A stretch of DNA of 57,049 nt, taken from the NCBI GenBank assembly GCA_001899585.1, contig MKWE01000009.1:133291-190339 (forward strand). The letters run 5' to 3'. This document shows, in pieces, positions 18,730-26,857 of the stretch; positions within the stretch are counted from its first letter, which is position 1, and every line of letters starts with the position of its first letter. The notes under the pieces are model-generated. The model was not told where the DNA came from and ran no database searches. It saw only the letters and a program-made list of their open reading frames with translations. This DNA is from Rhodospirillales bacterium 70-18. GTDB lineage: Bacteria; Pseudomonadota; Alphaproteobacteria; Acetobacterales; Acetobacteraceae. The position numbers and the translations under genes are program-made.

Positions 18730-19621
18730 CACCACCATCGACCCCGCCGCCGTCACCGAGTCCGAGGGCCCGCAACTCCTCTCCTGGGACAGCCGGGCGC
18801 GGCGCATCGTTACCATCTACGTGCCGCTGGTCTGCTTCCTGATCGTGCTGCTGTTTCCGTTCTACTGGATGGCCATCACCGCCTTCAAACCCAACTCGGA
18901 GCTGCTGAACTACAAGGACAACAACCCCTTCTGGATCAGCGCGCCAACGCTGGACAACATCCGCAAGCTGCTGTTCGAGACCGATTACCTCCACTGGCTG
19001 GCTACCACCATGGGCATCGCCTTCGGCTCCACCTTCCTCTCGCTGTTCGCCAGCGTGCTCGCCGCCTACGCCATCCAGCGCCTGCGCTTCCGTGGTTCGG
19101 ACTATGTCGGCTTGGCCATCTACGCCGCCTACCTGGTGCCGCCCTCCATCCTGTTCATCCCGCTGGCCCAGGTGGTGTTCCAGCTCGGCCTTTACGACAC
19201 GCCCTTCGCCCTGGTGCTCACCTACCCCACCTTCCTGGTGCCGTTCTGCACCTGGCTGCTGATCGGCTACTTCAAGTCGATCCCCTACGAATTGGAGGAA
19301 TGCGCCCTTATCGACGGTGCTTCCCGGCTGCAAATCCTGCGCCGCATCACCCTGCCACTGGCCGTCCCGGGCCTGATCTCGGCCGGAATCTTCGCCTTCA
19401 CCCTGTCCTGGAACGAATTCATCTACGCCCTGGCCTTCATCTCCTCCACCGAGAAGAAAACCGTGCCCGTCGCCATCCTCACCGAACTGGTGCAGGGCGA
19501 CGTCTACCAATGGGGCTCCCTCATGGCCGGCGCCCTGCTGGGCTCGCTGCCGGTGGCGATCTTCTACATGTTCTTCGTGGAGTATTACGTGTCGAGCTTG
19601 ACCGGGGCGGTGAAAGAATAG
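18722..19621 (+). CDS. Sugar ABC transporter permease (MalG/UgpE type)
   Basis: The 299-residue protein is the second membrane subunit of the importer. It has six hydrophobic segments and an EAA loop of the form LEECALIDGASRLQILRRI near residues 190-208. The ATG at 18722 lies inside the last codons of the preceding permease gene. It closes the operon; the first AT-rich hairpin element of the window begins right at its stop codon. Confidence 0.92.
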   Translation: MTDTTIDPAAVTESEGPQLLSWDSRARRIVTIYVPLVCFLIVLLFPFYWMAITAFKPNSELLNYKDNNPFWISAPTLDNIRKLLFETDYLHWLATTMGIAFGSTFLSLFASVLAAYAIQRLRFRGSDYVGLAIYAAYLVPPSILFIPLAQVVFQLGLYDTPFALVLTYPTFLVPFCTWLLIGYFKSIPYELEECALIDGASRLQILRRITLPLAVPGLISAGIFAFTLSWNEFIYALAFISSTEKKTVPVAILTELVQGDVYQWGSLMAGALLGSLPVAIFYMFFVEYYVSSLTGAVKE

Positions 19622-19673
19622 GAAAGGAAGCGGTTCTTTTTTGGAAAAAAGAACCAAAAAACTTTTATTCGTT
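19621..19673 (+). repeat. AT-rich hairpin element, copy A (single half-unit, type 1)
   Basis: AAAGGAAGC is followed by the hairpin GGTTCTTTTTT/AAAAAAGAACC (19632-19642 and 19645-19655) and the tail AAAAAACTTTTATTCGTT (19656-19673). The same half-unit recurs at 38.2, 40.3, 47.6 and 52.1 kb. This is the only copy without a type 2 partner. It lies directly after the sugar-importer operon and could act as a terminator; the stem is AT-rich and flanked by A/T runs on both sides. Confidence 0.85.
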
Positions 19674-19759
19674 GGGTGTGGCGGAGCGCGGGAGCGCCTG
19701 GTGCAAAATTCCTGCATTCCGTCCAGATTGGAGTTCCGCTTCCCCTCCGAGTCCCGCCC

Positions 19760-20197
19760 ATGTTCGTTCGCCCCGCCCAAGACGCCGACCTTCCCGTCCT
19801 CCTGCGCCTCTACCTGCAATTCAAGCCCGAGGCGGTGATGCCCTCGGAGCCGGCCGTCGCCGCCGCCTGGGCGGCGATGAAGGCGCGGGAGGGGCTGACC
19901 GTCTATGTGGCAGAGGATGCCGGCGTGGTGGCCGCCACCTGCACCCTGGTCCTGGTTCCCAACCTGACCAGCGGCGCCCGGCCCTATGCGTTGATCGAGA
20001 ACGTCGTCACCGATGCCGCCCATCGAAGGCGTGGCCTCGGCCATGCGGTGTTGCAGGCGGCCATCGCCGCGGCCTGGGCGGCCGGATGCTACAAGGTGAT
20101 GCTGCTGACCGGCTCCAAGCAGGAAAGCACGCTGCGCTTCTACCGCGATGCCGGCTTCAGCCAGAACAAGACCGGCTTCCAGATCCGCCGCGACTGA
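19760..20197 (+). CDS. GNAT-family N-acetyltransferase
   Basis: The 145-residue protein has the single-domain GNAT size. Motif A, which binds acetyl-CoA pyrophosphate, is visible as ENVVTDAAHRRRGLGHAVL (residues ~75-93; RRRGLG is the R/Q-x-x-G-x-G/A loop). The C-terminal block FYRDAGFSQNKTGF is the usual motif B region. I chose the ATG at 19760 (MFVRPAQDAD), where the family fold begins; upstream in-frame codons run into the repeat element. The acceptor substrate is unknown. It stands alone between a repeat element and a convergent LysR gene. Confidence 0.85.
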   Translation: MFVRPAQDADLPVLLRLYLQFKPEAVMPSEPAVAAAWAAMKAREGLTVYVAEDAGVVAATCTLVLVPNLTSGARPYALIENVVTDAAHRRRGLGHAVLQAAIAAAWAAGCYKVMLLTGSKQESTLRFYRDAGFSQNKTGFQIRRD

Positions 20198-20217
20198 GCG
20201 CATGCCCGCGCCGCTTC

Positions 20218-21123
20218 CTACTCCGGCGGCGCCAGCATCCCCGCATGCGCCCGGATGGTCGCGGCCAGGAATTCGCCGACCACACGGATGCGCGGCGTGT
20301 GGCGGATGTCGTTGTGCACCGCCAGCCACACTTCCCGCCGCGGTCCCGGTGTCGGCGTGGGCACCCGCACCAGCCCGGTGCCGTCGCCCAGGTAGCGGCT
20401 GAGGCAGGCCAGCCCCAGCCCGCGCACCGCCGCCGCGCGCTGGATATAACGGGCGTTGCTGCGCAGCGCCGGGCGGGCGGCGGCGGTGAGGGCGGTGAAC
20501 CAGGCGACCTCCGGCAGGCCCTGCATCTCCACCCCCGGCAGCACCAGCGTATGCCCGGCGGCCCCGGCGGCGAAATCCGGCATGCCGTGGCGGTCCAGAT
20601 AGTCCGGCGCGGCATACACGGCGCTGGCCAGTTCGCCGATCCGCCGCACCGCCAGGTCCTGTTGCGGCAGGCGAGCCAGGCGGATGGCGATATCCGCCTC
20701 CCGCTGCGTCAGGCTCAGGCTGCGCTGGTCGGCGACGATCTCCAGCGCGATGCCGGGATGCTGCGCCTGGAAAGCGGGCAGGGCGGGCAGCAGCACCTCC
20801 ACCGCCAGCGTCTCGATGGTGGTGACACGCACCGTGCCTTCCAGCCGGATGTCGCGCCCGGTGATGCTGCGGGCGATCGCCAGCGCCTCGCTTTCGATGC
20901 GTTCCACATTGCCAAGGATCGCTTCGCCGGCTGCGGTGGGAACGTAGCCGCCGGGAGTTTTCTGCAACAGCAGCGCGCCGGCGCGTTCCTGCAACCCGGC
21001 CAGCCGCCGCCCCATCGTGGTCTGCCGCACCCCCAGCGCCCGCGCCGCCGCCGACTGCGTGCCGTGGCGGGCGATGGCGAGGAAGGAGCGCAAATCGTCC
21101 CAGTCCAGCGCGGTTTCGGCCAT
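20218..21123 (-). CDS. LysR-family transcriptional regulator
   Basis: This 301-residue DNA-binding regulator has an N-terminal winged helix-turn-helix (about residues 5-65, with SAAARALGVRQTTMGRRLAGLQ as the recognition region, split over two helices). A LysR effector-binding domain follows (about 90-295). The ATG at 21123 is preferred because GGAGG lies five bases upstream; alternative ATGs at 21135 and 21207 would add a basic extension. It is divergent from doxX and the LigB-type dioxygenase gene with about 116 bases between, the usual layout for a LysR that controls the neighbouring operon. The effector is unknown. Confidence 0.9.
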   Translation of the reverse strand: MAETALDWDDLRSFLAIARHGTQSAAARALGVRQTTMGRRLAGLQERAGALLLQKTPGGYVPTAAGEAILGNVERIESEALAIARSITGRDIRLEGTVRVTTIETLAVEVLLPALPAFQAQHPGIALEIVADQRSLSLTQREADIAIRLARLPQQDLAVRRIGELASAVYAAPDYLDRHGMPDFAAGAAGHTLVLPGVEMQGLPEVAWFTALTAAARPALRSNARYIQRAAAVRGLGLACLSRYLGDGTGLVRVPTPTPGPRREVWLAVHNDIRHTPRIRVVGEFLAATIRAHAGMLAPPE

Positions 21124-21239
21124 GCCATCCTCCATGCGTTTTCGCAGCATGATGCTGCGACCATAGGCGCGTGCGCTGCGGCGGCGAACATCCCATCTGT
21201 GCAGCATGCGCCGGATCGGCCGGCAAGCGGGAGATAGGT

Positions 21240-21635
21240 ATGCCTCATAACAAGGACTATGGCGCGCTGCTGCTGCGGGTCACGCTGGGAGTGCTTTTTC
21301 TCGCCCATGCCGGGCTGAAATTGGTCGTTTTCACCCCCGCCGGGACCGCGAAATTCTTCGAAAGCCTCGGTTTGCCGGGGCCTTTCGCCTACCTCGTCAT
21401 CGCCGCCGAACTGCTGGGCGGTGTCGCGCTGATCCTTGGGGTGTATACGCGGGTGGTCGCGCTGGTGCTGGCGGCGGACCTGCTGGGCGCCATCGTGCTG
21501 GTGCATGCCGCCAACGGGTTCTGGTTCAATGCCAAGGGCGGGGGCTGGGAATACCCGGCATTCTGGGCGATTGCCCTGGTGGTGCAGGCGCTGATCGGCG
21601 CCGGGGCGTATGCGCTGAAGCCGGCGCGGGCATAG
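21240..21635 (+). CDS. DoxX-family membrane protein
   Basis: The 131-residue protein has four predicted transmembrane helices and the DoxX-type N-terminus (LLRVTLGVLFLAHAGLKL). DoxX/DoxD relatives are small inner-membrane proteins linked to redox or quinone metabolism, but the function of this group is not settled. The ATG at 21240 follows GGGAGATAGG. It is probably cotranscribed with the dioxygenase gene 10 bases downstream and controlled by the divergent LysR. A second DoxX relative is encoded at 32666-33067. Confidence 0.87.
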   Translation: MPHNKDYGALLLRVTLGVLFLAHAGLKLVVFTPAGTAKFFESLGLPGPFAYLVIAAELLGGVALILGVYTRVVALVLAADLLGAIVLVHAANGFWFNAKGGGWEYPAFWAIALVVQALIGAGAYALKPARA

Positions 21636-21645
21636 GGGGGACATC

Positions 21646-22428
21646 ATGCTGCCAAGCATCTTCATCAGCCACGGCTCGCCGATGCTGCCGCTGACCGACA
21701 GCCCGGCGCGCGACTTCATGTCCGGGCTGGGGGCGGCGATCGAGGTCGCGCATGGCCGGCCGCGCGCCATCCTGGTCGCCTCCGCGCATTGGGAGACCGG
21801 GACTCCGATGGTCAATTCGGTGGCGCGCAACCAGACCATCTACGATTTTCGCGGCTTTCCCAAAGCGTTGTACGACCTGTCCTACCCCGCCCCCGGCGAC
21901 CCGGCGCTGGCCGAGCGGGTGAGCGACCTGCTCTGCGCCGCCGGTCTGCCGAGCGGCATCGACCATGCCCGCGGGCTGGACCACGGCGCCTGGAATCCGC
22001 TGCTGCTGGCCTGGCCGAAGGCGGATATCCCGGTGGTGCAAGTCTCGGTGCAGAGCCATCTCGGCCCGGCGCACCACCTGCAACTGGGCCAGGCGCTGGC
22101 GCCGTTGCGCGACGAGGGTGTGCTGGTGCTGGGCTCGGGGAGCTGGACGCACGACCTGCGCCGGTTCCGCGGCCAGGCGATCGACGCGCCGGAATCGCCG
22201 GACGTGGCGGCGTTCTCCGAATGGATGGACACGGCCCTGGCCGAGGGGCGGCGCTGCGACCTGCTGACCTACCGCCACAAGGCCCCGTTCGCCGAGCAGC
22301 AGCACCCGACCGAGGAGCACCTGCTGCCGCTGTACGTGGCCATGGGTGCGGGCGGCCCGCGGGCGCGCCGGCTGCACAGCAGCGCCAGCTACGGCATTCT
22401 GCGCATGGACGCCTACGCTTTCGAGTAG
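21646..22428 (+). CDS. LigB-superfamily extradiol dioxygenase (DODA/YgiD type)
   Basis: The 260-residue protein matches the 4,5-DOPA extradiol dioxygenase family, which opens catechol rings with a non-haem metal. Putative metal and acid-base histidines are visible in FISHGSP (~7-13), SAHWET (~46-51), DHGAWNPL (~110-117), and the C-terminal EQQHPTEEHLLPL block. Bacterial members act on several catechols, so DOPA is only one possibility. It follows doxX by 10 bases with its own ribosome site (GGGGGG). The LysR-doxX-dioxygenase arrangement recurs widely in proteobacteria as an aromatic-stress or quinone-related module; that link is inferred. Confidence 0.9.
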   Translation: MLPSIFISHGSPMLPLTDSPARDFMSGLGAAIEVAHGRPRAILVASAHWETGTPMVNSVARNQTIYDFRGFPKALYDLSYPAPGDPALAERVSDLLCAAGLPSGIDHARGLDHGAWNPLLLAWPKADIPVVQVSVQSHLGPAHHLQLGQALAPLRDEGVLVLGSGSWTHDLRRFRGQAIDAPESPDVAAFSEWMDTALAEGRRCDLLTYRHKAPFAEQQHPTEEHLLPLYVAMGAGGPRARRLHSSASYGILRMDAYAFE

Positions 22429-22510
22429 AAGGGGGCAGTGGCCCGATCGCGGCGACTCCCGTAATGTTGGAGTCCAGGGGGCCGCCGCCCCTTTCGAGGG
22501 AGTCCGCCGC

Positions 22511-23635
22511 ATGCTGCAACCGCCCCCCGCCCGCCCCGGTATGCCGGAGGACGAGGTCGATACCCCCGCCCTGCTGATCGACCTGGATGCGTTCGAGGCC
22601 AATCTGGACACCATGGCCGGCAGGCTGGCCGGCACCAATGTCCGGCTGCGCGCGCACGCCAAGACGCATAAATCGCCGGTGATCGCGCATCGCCAGATCG
22701 CCCGCGGCGCCATCGGCCAATGCGTGCAGAAGGTGGCCGAGGCCGAGGCGCTGGCCTGGGGCGGGGTGGGCGACATCCTGGTGAGCAACGAGGTGGTGGG
22801 CGGGCCCAAGCTGGCGCGGCTGGCGGCCCTGGCGGGGATTGCCACGGTCGCCGTCTGCACCGACGACGCCGGCCAGGTGGCGGCACTGGAGGCGGCGGCG
22901 CGCGACGCCGGCATCAGGCTGTCCGTGCTGGTGGAGATCGATGTCGGCGGCAGCCGCTGCGGCGTGGCGCCGGGTGGCGAGGCGGTCGCCCTGGCGCGCG
23001 CCATCGCGGCCAGCAAGCATCTGCGCTTCGGCGGGTTGCAGGCCTATCATGGCCGCGCCCAGCACCTGCGCAAGCCGGAGGAGCGGCATTTCGCCATCGC
23101 CGCCTGCGTGGACGACACCCGCCGCACGGTGGAGCAACTGCGCCAGCAGGGGCTGGACTGCCCGATCGTCGGCGGTGCCGGCACCGGCACCTTCGAGCAT
23201 GAGCTGGCCTCCGGCGTGTTCACCGAGCTTCAGGCCGGCAGCTATTGCTTCATGGACGCCGATTACGGCCGCAACCTGGACACCCAGGGCAAGCCGGTGA
23301 GCACCTTCCGCAACGCGCTGTTCGTGCTCGCCACCGTGATGAGCGCGCCGCGGCCGGGCATCGCGGTGACCGATACCGGGCACAAGGCGGTGGCGATCGA
23401 TTCCGGCATGCCGCTGGTGTGGCAGCGCCCGGACATCCGCTTCACCTCGGCATCCGACGAGCATGGCAAGCTGGAATTCGGGCCGGAAACCACGGCGCCG
23501 AAGATCGGCGAGAAGCTGCGCCTGGTGCCCGGGCATTGCGACCCCACGGTGGACCGGTTCGACTGGTATGTGGGGGTGCGCGGCGGACGGGTGGAATGCC
23601 TGTGGCCGATCGCCGCGCGTGGCGGCACGTATTAG
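22511..23635 (+). CDS. D-threonine aldolase / 3-hydroxy-D-aspartate aldolase-like PLP enzyme
   Basis: The 374-residue protein has an alanine-racemase-type N-terminal barrel with the PLP lysine in RAHAKTHKSP (Lys ~51) and a C-terminal beta domain. The C-terminal motif PGHCDPTVDRFD carries the His-x-Asp pair that binds the divalent metal in D-threonine aldolases. D-Serine dehydratases of the same superfamily have His-x-Cys instead. It probably splits a beta-hydroxy-D-amino acid into glycine and an aldehyde (BhcC of the beta-hydroxyaspartate cycle is a relative), but the other bhc genes are absent here. The start ATG at 22511 lies after a short GC-rich leader with a possible hairpin (22475-22493). 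It stands alone. Confidence 0.88.
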   Translation: MLQPPPARPGMPEDEVDTPALLIDLDAFEANLDTMAGRLAGTNVRLRAHAKTHKSPVIAHRQIARGAIGQCVQKVAEAEALAWGGVGDILVSNEVVGGPKLARLAALAGIATVAVCTDDAGQVAALEAAARDAGIRLSVLVEIDVGGSRCGVAPGGEAVALARAIAASKHLRFGGLQAYHGRAQHLRKPEERHFAIAACVDDTRRTVEQLRQQGLDCPIVGGAGTGTFEHELASGVFTELQAGSYCFMDADYGRNLDTQGKPVSTFRNALFVLATVMSAPRPGIAVTDTGHKAVAIDSGMPLVWQRPDIRFTSASDEHGKLEFGPETTAPKIGEKLRLVPGHCDPTVDRFDWYVGVRGGRVECLWPIAARGGTY

Positions 23636-23673
23636 AGGGGAGCGTCGAAGGGAGGCGGCGCCTGCGTCGCCTC

Positions 23674-23837
23674 CGACTGTAAAAAAATCCGACAGTTTAT
23701 CGAGTGCCTCCAGAATCCTAGAGCCTTGATTTAAAAGCCGGTGTCGCCTCATCCAAAAAGAAGGAGCTTCCTTTCAGGATCGGCAGGGCGACGGATTAGT
23801 CCATTTTGACGGCATTTTATGGAAAAATTTACAGTCG
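23674..23837. promoter_or_regulatory. Pair of inverted 10-base sites, candidate enhancer sites
   Basis: CGACTGTAAA (23674-23683) recurs as its exact complement TTTACAGTCG at 23828-23837, about 60 and 215 bases upstream of the sigma-54 -24 box. Sigma-54 promoters need an activator bound at upstream sites, so these are candidates for binding by a PrsR-like activator. That role is inferred only from position and symmetry. Confidence 0.45.
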
Positions 23838-23896
23838 CCATTCAGCCGGAGCGGACGATCACCCGTATCTTATTGAAATAGCAAAATCATCTCTTT

Positions 23897-23912
23897 TGGC
23901 ACGTTCTTTGCT
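23897..23912 (+). promoter_or_regulatory. Sigma-54 (-24/-12) promoter
   Basis: TGGCACG (23897-23903), four bases, then TTGCT (23908-23912) matches the sigma-54 consensus at every key position, with GG and GC exactly 10 bases apart. Transcription would start near 23923, about 80 bases before the PEP-CTERM ATG. Sigma-54 and the PrsK/PrsR two-component pair are known associates of PEP-CTERM/exosortase systems. Confidence 0.85.
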
Positions 23913-24005
23913 TGGAAGTTGGAGGATATCTCAGATGTGGGAAGTCGAAACAAATTGGCGCCCCGCACTGTTTCTTCGACGCGAGTGGATCGGGAGGGGC
24001 GTGAA

Positions 24006-24767
24006 ATGCAGCATTTTCATTGGCACTTGGTCAGGGCAGCGACGGTAGCCACGACGGTTGTTATTGGCGGCACTGTGTTCGCGGGTACCGCACATGCGGT
24101 ACCCATCGAAACGTTCTATCTCGACCAGACACAGGTCGCCGGTGGTGTGCCGGGCGGAAACGCTGGAACGGTGACTCTCCTCCAATTGAACCTGAGCGAG
24201 GTCAGGGTTACGGTGTCGGTGGCGCCGAATCTAATTATAAACACGAGCAACGGTAACACTCATACGCCGTTCGCATTCAACCTGACGAGTGCTGCCGCGA
24301 CGTCTGTCAATAATACGCAGGGAATTTTCATCGAAACTCCTTACTGCACTCCTTCAACCACATGCCTCATGACTCCAGCCTACGGAGATGGTTTGGTTAA
24401 ACCGTACGGAACGATGAACGAAGCCATACTGTATAGTGCGGGTAATGGCGCTGGTAACGGATACGGTGGGGATTTGGTCTTCACTGTTACCGGGGCGGGC
24501 GTTGGGAACGTGACGCCGGACGGATATTTTTCTGCTTTCGCGCCAAATAGCGCTGGAGCGATATTTGCCGCGGATTTGTACAATACGGCGACGGGTAAGA
24601 CCGGAACGTTTGCGGCGTTTGCGGGTGTGCCCGGCGATAACGGCGGTATCATAACCCCGCCATCAAACAGCTCGGTGCCGGAGCCGATGAGCATGCTGCT
24701 GCTTGGTAGCGGTTTGCTGGCTCTGGGCGGTGCGAAACTGCGGCTTCGCCCCGCCCGGCACGACTGA
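24006..24767 (+). CDS. PEP-CTERM sorting-domain protein 1
   Basis: The 253-residue protein has a signal peptide (about residues 8-31, ending in GTAHA) and a C-terminal sorting signal: the motif VPEP near residue 227, a hydrophobic helix (MLLLGSGLLALGG) and a basic tail (KLRLRPARHD). An exosortase (EpsH) would process it, probably for delivery to the outer surface together with exopolysaccharide; no exosortase gene lies in this window. The middle is Thr/Asn/Gly-rich without a known domain. The start ATG at 24006 follows GGGAGGGG. Codon use is far less G+C-biased than in neighbouring genes, which fits horizontal transfer or relaxed selection. Confidence 0.88.
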   Translation: MQHFHWHLVRAATVATTVVIGGTVFAGTAHAVPIETFYLDQTQVAGGVPGGNAGTVTLLQLNLSEVRVTVSVAPNLIINTSNGNTHTPFAFNLTSAAATSVNNTQGIFIETPYCTPSTTCLMTPAYGDGLVKPYGTMNEAILYSAGNGAGNGYGGDLVFTVTGAGVGNVTPDGYFSAFAPNSAGAIFAADLYNTATGKTGTFAAFAGVPGDNGGIITPPSNSSVPEPMSMLLLGSGLLALGGAKLRLRPARHD

Positions 24768-24859
24768 TACGCATCGCCCATATTGCCGTCGCGGCGACCA
24801 TATCGCGGACGGTGCTTCTGGGTTGTGGGCGGTGGCGGCTCGGCGGAAATTGCGGTGCG

Positions 24860-25708
24860 CTATCCGGTCCCTGCCAGCACTGCTGCACCGGCGCGGCTCC
24901 GTTCATAGACGCCGCGTTCTCCGGCCACCGGGGCGAAGCGATCGGTAATGCCCAGCACGGTCTCCGCCCCGCCGAGGTAGAGCACACCGTCCGGCGCCAG
25001 TTGCCGGGAGATCGCCTCCAGCACGCGCGCCTTGGTCGGCTGGTCGAAATAGATCAGCACGTTGCGGCAGAACACCACGTCGAACTGGCCGAGCGGACGC
25101 GGGTCGGCCAGCAGGTTCCATTCGCGGAAGCCGGCCAGCGCCCGGATCGCCTCGGCAACCCGCCAGTTGGCGCCTTCTTTGCGGAAATACTTCACCAGGT
25201 ACTGCATCGGCAGGCCGCGCTGCACCTCGAACTGGGTGTACAGCGCCTCCTGCGCGCGCGCCAACTGCTCGCGCGAGATATCGGTGCCCAGGATCTCCAC
25301 CGTGCGGCTGCCCAACAGGGCGCGGCATTCGGCGAGGATCATCGCCAGCGAATACGCCTCCTGCCCCGAACTGGCGGCGGCGGACCAGACGCGCAGGCGG
25401 GCGCCGGGCGGGCGGGCGGCGTGCAAAGCCGGCAGGGCGTGGGCGCGGAAATGCGCGAACGGCTTGTCGTCGCGGAAAAAGAAGCTTTCGTTGGTGGTCA
25501 TCGCCTCGATGACCTGGAATTCCAGCGCGGCGCGGCCGGGCAGCGTGGCGCGCAGGCGCTCGGCCAGCGCATCCAGGTCGCGCAGGCCGTGCTGCTTGAG
25601 GATGGCGGCGAGGCGGGTCTCCAGCAGATATTCCTTGTCCGGCCCGATCACCAGGCCGGAGCCGGCGCGCAGCAAAGCGGCCAGGGCGGCGAAGCTGTGC
25701 GGCGTCAT
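24860..25708 (-). CDS. cheR: Chemotaxis protein methyltransferase CheR
   Basis: CheR adds methyl groups from SAM to glutamates of chemoreceptors, which adjusts their sensitivity. The 282-residue protein has the N-terminal all-alpha domain (~1-75) and the SAM-binding domain with TNESFFFRD (~70-78), LRVWSAAASSGQEAYSLAM (~108-126), GTDIS, and FCRNVLIYFD (~215-224). The start ATG at 25708 overlaps the cheB stop (ATGA). It is the last gene of the che operon and is convergent with the PEP-CTERM gene. No chemoreceptor gene is present in the window. Confidence 0.95.
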   Translation of the reverse strand: MTPHSFAALAALLRAGSGLVIGPDKEYLLETRLAAILKQHGLRDLDALAERLRATLPGRAALEFQVIEAMTTNESFFFRDDKPFAHFRAHALPALHAARPPGARLRVWSAAASSGQEAYSLAMILAECRALLGSRTVEILGTDISREQLARAQEALYTQFEVQRGLPMQYLVKYFRKEGANWRVAEAIRALAGFREWNLLADPRPLGQFDVVFCRNVLIYFDQPTKARVLEAISRQLAPDGVLYLGGAETVLGITDRFAPVAGERGVYERSRAGAAVLAGTG

Positions 25709-26847
25709 GCGCCGGCCCTCGCCGGGGGTGTCGGCGCCTGGGCGAGCAGCGACAGCACCTTGGCGCCGATCGCCGGCAGCGGCAGCACGTGCTGGCACAG
25801 CCCGGCCTGGGCGATGGCGCCGGGCATGCCCCAGACCACGCTGGTCACCTCGTCCTGCGCCACGGCGGCGCCGCCGGCGGCGACCACGGTACGGGTGCCG
25901 GCCAGCCCGTCATGGCCCATGCCGGTCAGCATCACCACCAGCACCCGCCCGGCGCAGGCCACGGCGGCGCTGCGCAGCATCGGATCCACCGAGGGGCGGC
26001 AGAAATTCTCCGGCGGGTCCTCGGTCAGCCGGGCGCGCAGGCCGGTGGCGGCGCTGCCCTCCACCAGCAGATGGCGGTCGCCGGGCGCGAGGTAGATGCG
26101 GCCGGGCGCCAGCGCCTCGCGGTCGCGCGCCTCGGCGCAGGGTAGGCCGCCCAGGCGGGTGATGTGCTCGGCCAGGATGGGGGTGAAGGTGGCCGGCATG
26201 TGCTGGGTCAGCACCACCGGCACCGGCAGCCGGGGGCCCAGCGCCTGCACCAGGGTGAACAGCGCCTGCGGCCCGCCGGTGGAACTGCCGACCGCCAGCA
26301 ATGCCGGCGCGAGCCGTGCCGCCGGGCGCAGCGCCAGCGGCGGCGCGCCGCCGGGTTGGGCCAGGCCGGTGCGCTGGCGCAGCCGGGCCAAGCCGCGCAC
26401 CTTCGCGGTGATCTCGCGGCGGAAGCTGTCGTCGTTGATCGCCTGGGTGGAGGGCTTGGGCACGTAGTCCGCCGCGCCCAGCCGCAGCGCCTGCATGGCG
26501 ATGTCCGCCCCGCGCGTGGTCAGCGTGCTGGCCATGATGACGCGCAGCCCCGGATCGGCGCGCAGCAGCAGCGGCAGCGCGGTCATGCCGTCCATCACCG
26601 GCATCTCGATATCCAGCACCACCACGTCCACCGCCTGGCGCGCCTGGGCCAGCCGCCGCAGCTCGTCCAGCGCCGCCTGGCCGTTGGCCGCGCGGGCGAC
26701 CACGCGCACCAGCGGATCGGCCTCCAGCATGCGGGTGAGCGCGCCGCGTATCACCACGCTGTCGTCGCAGATCATCACCCGGGCGACGCCGGGTGGCAGG
26801 GCCGCGGGCGGCGGGCGCTGGAGGGCGGGCGAGGGGGGGGCGATCAT
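25705..26847 (-). CDS. cheB: Chemotaxis methylesterase/deamidase CheB
   Basis: CheB removes methyl groups from receptors when phosphorylated by CheA. The 380-residue protein has a receiver domain (about residues 22-140) with the phospho-acceptor Asp in VVVLDIEMPVMDGM and a C-terminal esterase domain. Its triad is visible as GSSTGGPQA (Ser), TQHMPATFT (His) and TGMGHDG (Asp). A Pro-rich N-terminal extension of ~20 residues precedes the receiver. It is 10 bases downstream of cheY and overlaps cheR by four bases. Confidence 0.95.
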   Translation of the reverse strand: MIAPPSPALQRPPPAALPPGVARVMICDDSVVIRGALTRMLEADPLVRVVARAANGQAALDELRRLAQARQAVDVVVLDIEMPVMDGMTALPLLLRADPGLRVIMASTLTTRGADIAMQALRLGAADYVPKPSTQAINDDSFRREITAKVRGLARLRQRTGLAQPGGAPPLALRPAARLAPALLAVGSSTGGPQALFTLVQALGPRLPVPVVLTQHMPATFTPILAEHITRLGGLPCAEARDREALAPGRIYLAPGDRHLLVEGSAATGLRARLTEDPPENFCRPSVDPMLRSAAVACAGRVLVVMLTGMGHDGLAGTRTVVAAGGAAVAQDEVTSVVWGMPGAIAQAGLCQHVLPLPAIGAKVLSLLAQAPTPPARAGA

Positions 26848-26857
26848 GGCGCGCCCG

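Larger units (their letters stand above)
23636..24005 (+). other. AT-richer control region of the first PEP-CTERM gene
   Basis: These 370 bases contain no gene I can support (short frames lack ribosome sites and family similarity). Base composition drops sharply from the surrounding 70% G+C. The region holds a perfect sigma-54 promoter at 23897-23912 and a pair of 10-base inverted sites at 23674-23683 and 23828-23837. Confidence 0.75.

Noticed and set aside
22511-23635. Beta-hydroxyaspartate cycle locus (bhcABCD) around the aldolase-like gene
   Set aside because: No aminotransferase, dehydratase or reductase of that cycle is adjacent; only the aldolase-type gene is present.
23806-24048. Small frame in the AT-richer region before the PEP-CTERM gene
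   Set aside because: It has no ribosome site or family similarity, and it overlaps the sigma-54 promoter and the true start.
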